Positions 31,312 to 32,609 of a stretch of 32,609 bases of DNA are shown one piece after another. The first letter of the stretch is position 1, and the number at the start of each line of letters is the position of its first letter. The DNA lies in the NCBI GenBank assembly GCA_946482635.1, contig CAMLSG010000033.1, forward strand, positions 1 to 32,609, read 5' to 3'. The DNA is from an uncultured Duganella sp. Its GTDB lineage: Bacteria > Pseudomonadota > Gammaproteobacteria > Burkholderiales > Burkholderiaceae. Both the position numbers and the translations under genes were made by a program. A model generated the notes under the pieces. It was not told the DNA's origin, did no database searches, and was given only the letters and a program-made list of their open reading frames with translations.

Positions 31312-32609
31312 GTGGACAAACTGTTGAACCGTCTGAAGCTTTGGCAACGTTTCGCGATCCTGGGCCTGATGGGCTTGCTGCTCGTCGCGCCGCCCTTCTA
31401 CTTGTTCTTGTCCGAGAACAACCGCAATATCCACTTTTCCGCTGCCGAACAATCCGGACTCAAGCCCGGCGCCCAGGCCCTCGACCTGCTTCAAAGCATC
31501 CAGCAGCATCGCGGCCTGTCGGCGGCCTTCGTCGGCGGCGGCCAGCTGGCCAGCGAACGCAGCGCCAAGGAAGCGGAAGTCAATCGCCTGCTGCTCGGCA
31601 TGTCGTCCATGCTGGCCGAGGGCGATGGCCAGGACCGCAAGATGTTCGCCCGCATCCGCGATGAATGGACCGCCCTGGCGCGCGACGTCAGCACACGCAG
31701 CCTGGCCACTGTGGAAAGTTATGAGCGCCACACCGCCCTGTGCGAATTCACCCTGCTCTTCATTGAACAACTGGCCGACCAGTCCGGCCTATCGCTCGAC
31801 CCCGATGCCGATTCCTACTACCTGATGCGCGCTGTCTATTTCGACCTGCCGCGCGTGGCGGAAGACCTGGGACAGATGCGCGCCCGCGGCGCCGGCTTCC
31901 TGGCCACCCGCAAGATCGATATCGAGGGCCGCGCCATCATGTACGGACTGCTCAGCAAGGCGCGCCACGCCAGCGCCAGCATGCAGCGCACCGTCGGCAA
32001 GGCGTATGCCGCCAATCCCGTGCTGAAACAGAAGCTTGACGGGCCGGTTGCCGCCGCCACCGCCGCTGCCGCGGAAGTGACCGAACTGGCACGCATCCGC
32101 ATCGTCATGGCCGACGCGCTGGACTACGCGGCGCCGGATTACATCGCCGCCACCACCCGCGCCATCGACCAGCAATTCAGCGCCGGCGATACGGCGTTTG
32201 CCCTGCTCTCCGCCCACATCGAACAGCGCCTGAAAGAACAGGCCGAGACACGCAAGCTGCTGGCCGGTGGCGTCATTGCAATAGCGCTGCTGGCCGTCCT
32301 GGTCGGCTACGCCATCAGCCATCACCTGATCTGGCAAATCGGCGGTGAACCGTCCGAGGTATGTGAAGTGCTGCAGCAAGTCGCCCAGGGCGACCTGACC
32401 CAGCGCATCCAGCTGCACCGGGACGATCGCAGCAGCCTGGCCTATGTGGTACAGGAAATGGCGCTACGCTTGCACGCCACCGTCACCAGCGTGCGCCAGT
32501 CGGCCGACACCCTGGCCAACGCGGCAGCGCAGGCCAGCGCTACCGCGCAAGCCCTGAGCACCAGCTCCACCGAGCAGGCCGCCAGCGTGGAGCAGACCAG
32601 CGCATCGAT
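31312..32609 (+). CDS. Methyl-accepting chemotaxis protein, 5' part
   Basis: The gene runs off the window end; 432 codons are visible. The start is GTG 31312 with GGGAGGG 6-7 nt upstream. The product begins MDKLLNRLKLWQRFAILGLM with a first membrane helix at about 11-32. The periplasmic part is helical with LLQSIQQHRGLSAAFVGGG and LDPDADSYYLMRAVYFDLPR, a pattern seen in four-helix ligand-binding domains of Oxalobacteraceae receptors. A second membrane helix lies at about 316-336 (GGVIAIALLAVLVGYAI), then a HAMP-like segment (VAQGDLTQRIQL). The last visible residues (STEQAASVEQTSAS) are the start of the signalling coiled coil. The ligand is unknown. Confidence 0.92.
   Translation, partial: MDKLLNRLKLWQRFAILGLMGLLLVAPPFYLFLSENNRNIHFSAAEQSGLKPGAQALDLLQSIQQHRGLSAAFVGGGQLASERSAKEAEVNRLLLGMSSMLAEGDGQDRKMFARIRDEWTALARDVSTRSLATVESYERHTALCEFTLLFIEQLADQSGLSLDPDADSYYLMRAVYFDLPRVAEDLGQMRARGAGFLATRKIDIEGRAIMYGLLSKARHASASMQRTVGKAYAANPVLKQKLDGPVAAATAAAAEVTELARIRIVMADALDYAAPDYIAATTRAIDQQFSAGDTAFALLSAHIEQRLKEQAETRKLLAGGVIAIALLAVLVGYAISHHLIWQIGGEPSEVCEVLQQVAQGDLTQRIQLHRDDRSSLAYVVQEMALRLHATVTSVRQSADTLANAAAQASATAQALSTSSTEQAASVEQTSAS

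Overview
The window looks like a chromosomal segment of a GC-rich betaproteobacterium, most likely Oxalobacteraceae (the Massilia / Duganella / Janthinobacterium group). I infer this from the gene set and protein flavour (etfBA with an acyl-CoA dehydrogenase, alaS, glnS, type-2 pyrF, a LemA-TPM-TPM cluster, a CHASE histidine kinase, MCPs) and from the long palindromes around GGGTCTGACCC cores between genes. I saw no rRNA, tRNA, CRISPR array, transposase or phage gene.

Layout. 1-5.1 kb (minus strand): etfB-etfA-acyl-CoA dehydrogenase (cut by the window edge), a TusA-like sulfur carrier and alaS. 5.2-10 kb: glycerophosphodiester phosphodiesterase, a CaiB/BaiF CoA-transferase, a small helical protein, and a divergent MFS exporter / LysR regulator pair. 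10-12.5 kb: a tight four-gene minus-strand operon made of a minimal J-domain protein and three proteins I do not recognise. 12.7-18 kb: glnS, then a CHASE-domain histidine kinase and a protein with 20 copies of a YSGRV repeat. Three perfect FNR-type boxes (TTGAT-N4-ATCAA) precede the kinase (one) and the repeat protein (two). This is the most unusual part of the window.

18-24 kb: a small helix-turn-helix protein, a small membrane protein, a divergent epimerase / 2Fe-2S reductase pair, an EntS-like MFS exporter, a DUF1345 membrane protein, an HPF-like ribosome factor and a BtuF-like metal-receptor protein without signal peptide. 24-27.9 kb: a diguanylate cyclase with a cyclic-nucleotide-binding-like N-terminus, a DUF5610-like protein, exonuclease I (sbcB) and pyrF. 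28-32.6 kb: lemA with two TPM-domain genes, an SDR dehydrogenase, a candidate small RNA ending in a strong terminator, and the 5' part of a chemotaxis receptor gene.

Two themes recur. First, seven palindromic elements lie between genes, mostly touching or supplying stop codons. Two are perfect hairpins with arms of 36 and 40 bp. Four share an ACCGGTAA boundary motif. Second, several genes have starts inside the longest open frame, which I chose from Shine-Dalgarno spacing and domain limits. All functional assignments come from reading the sequence by eye; no search was run.
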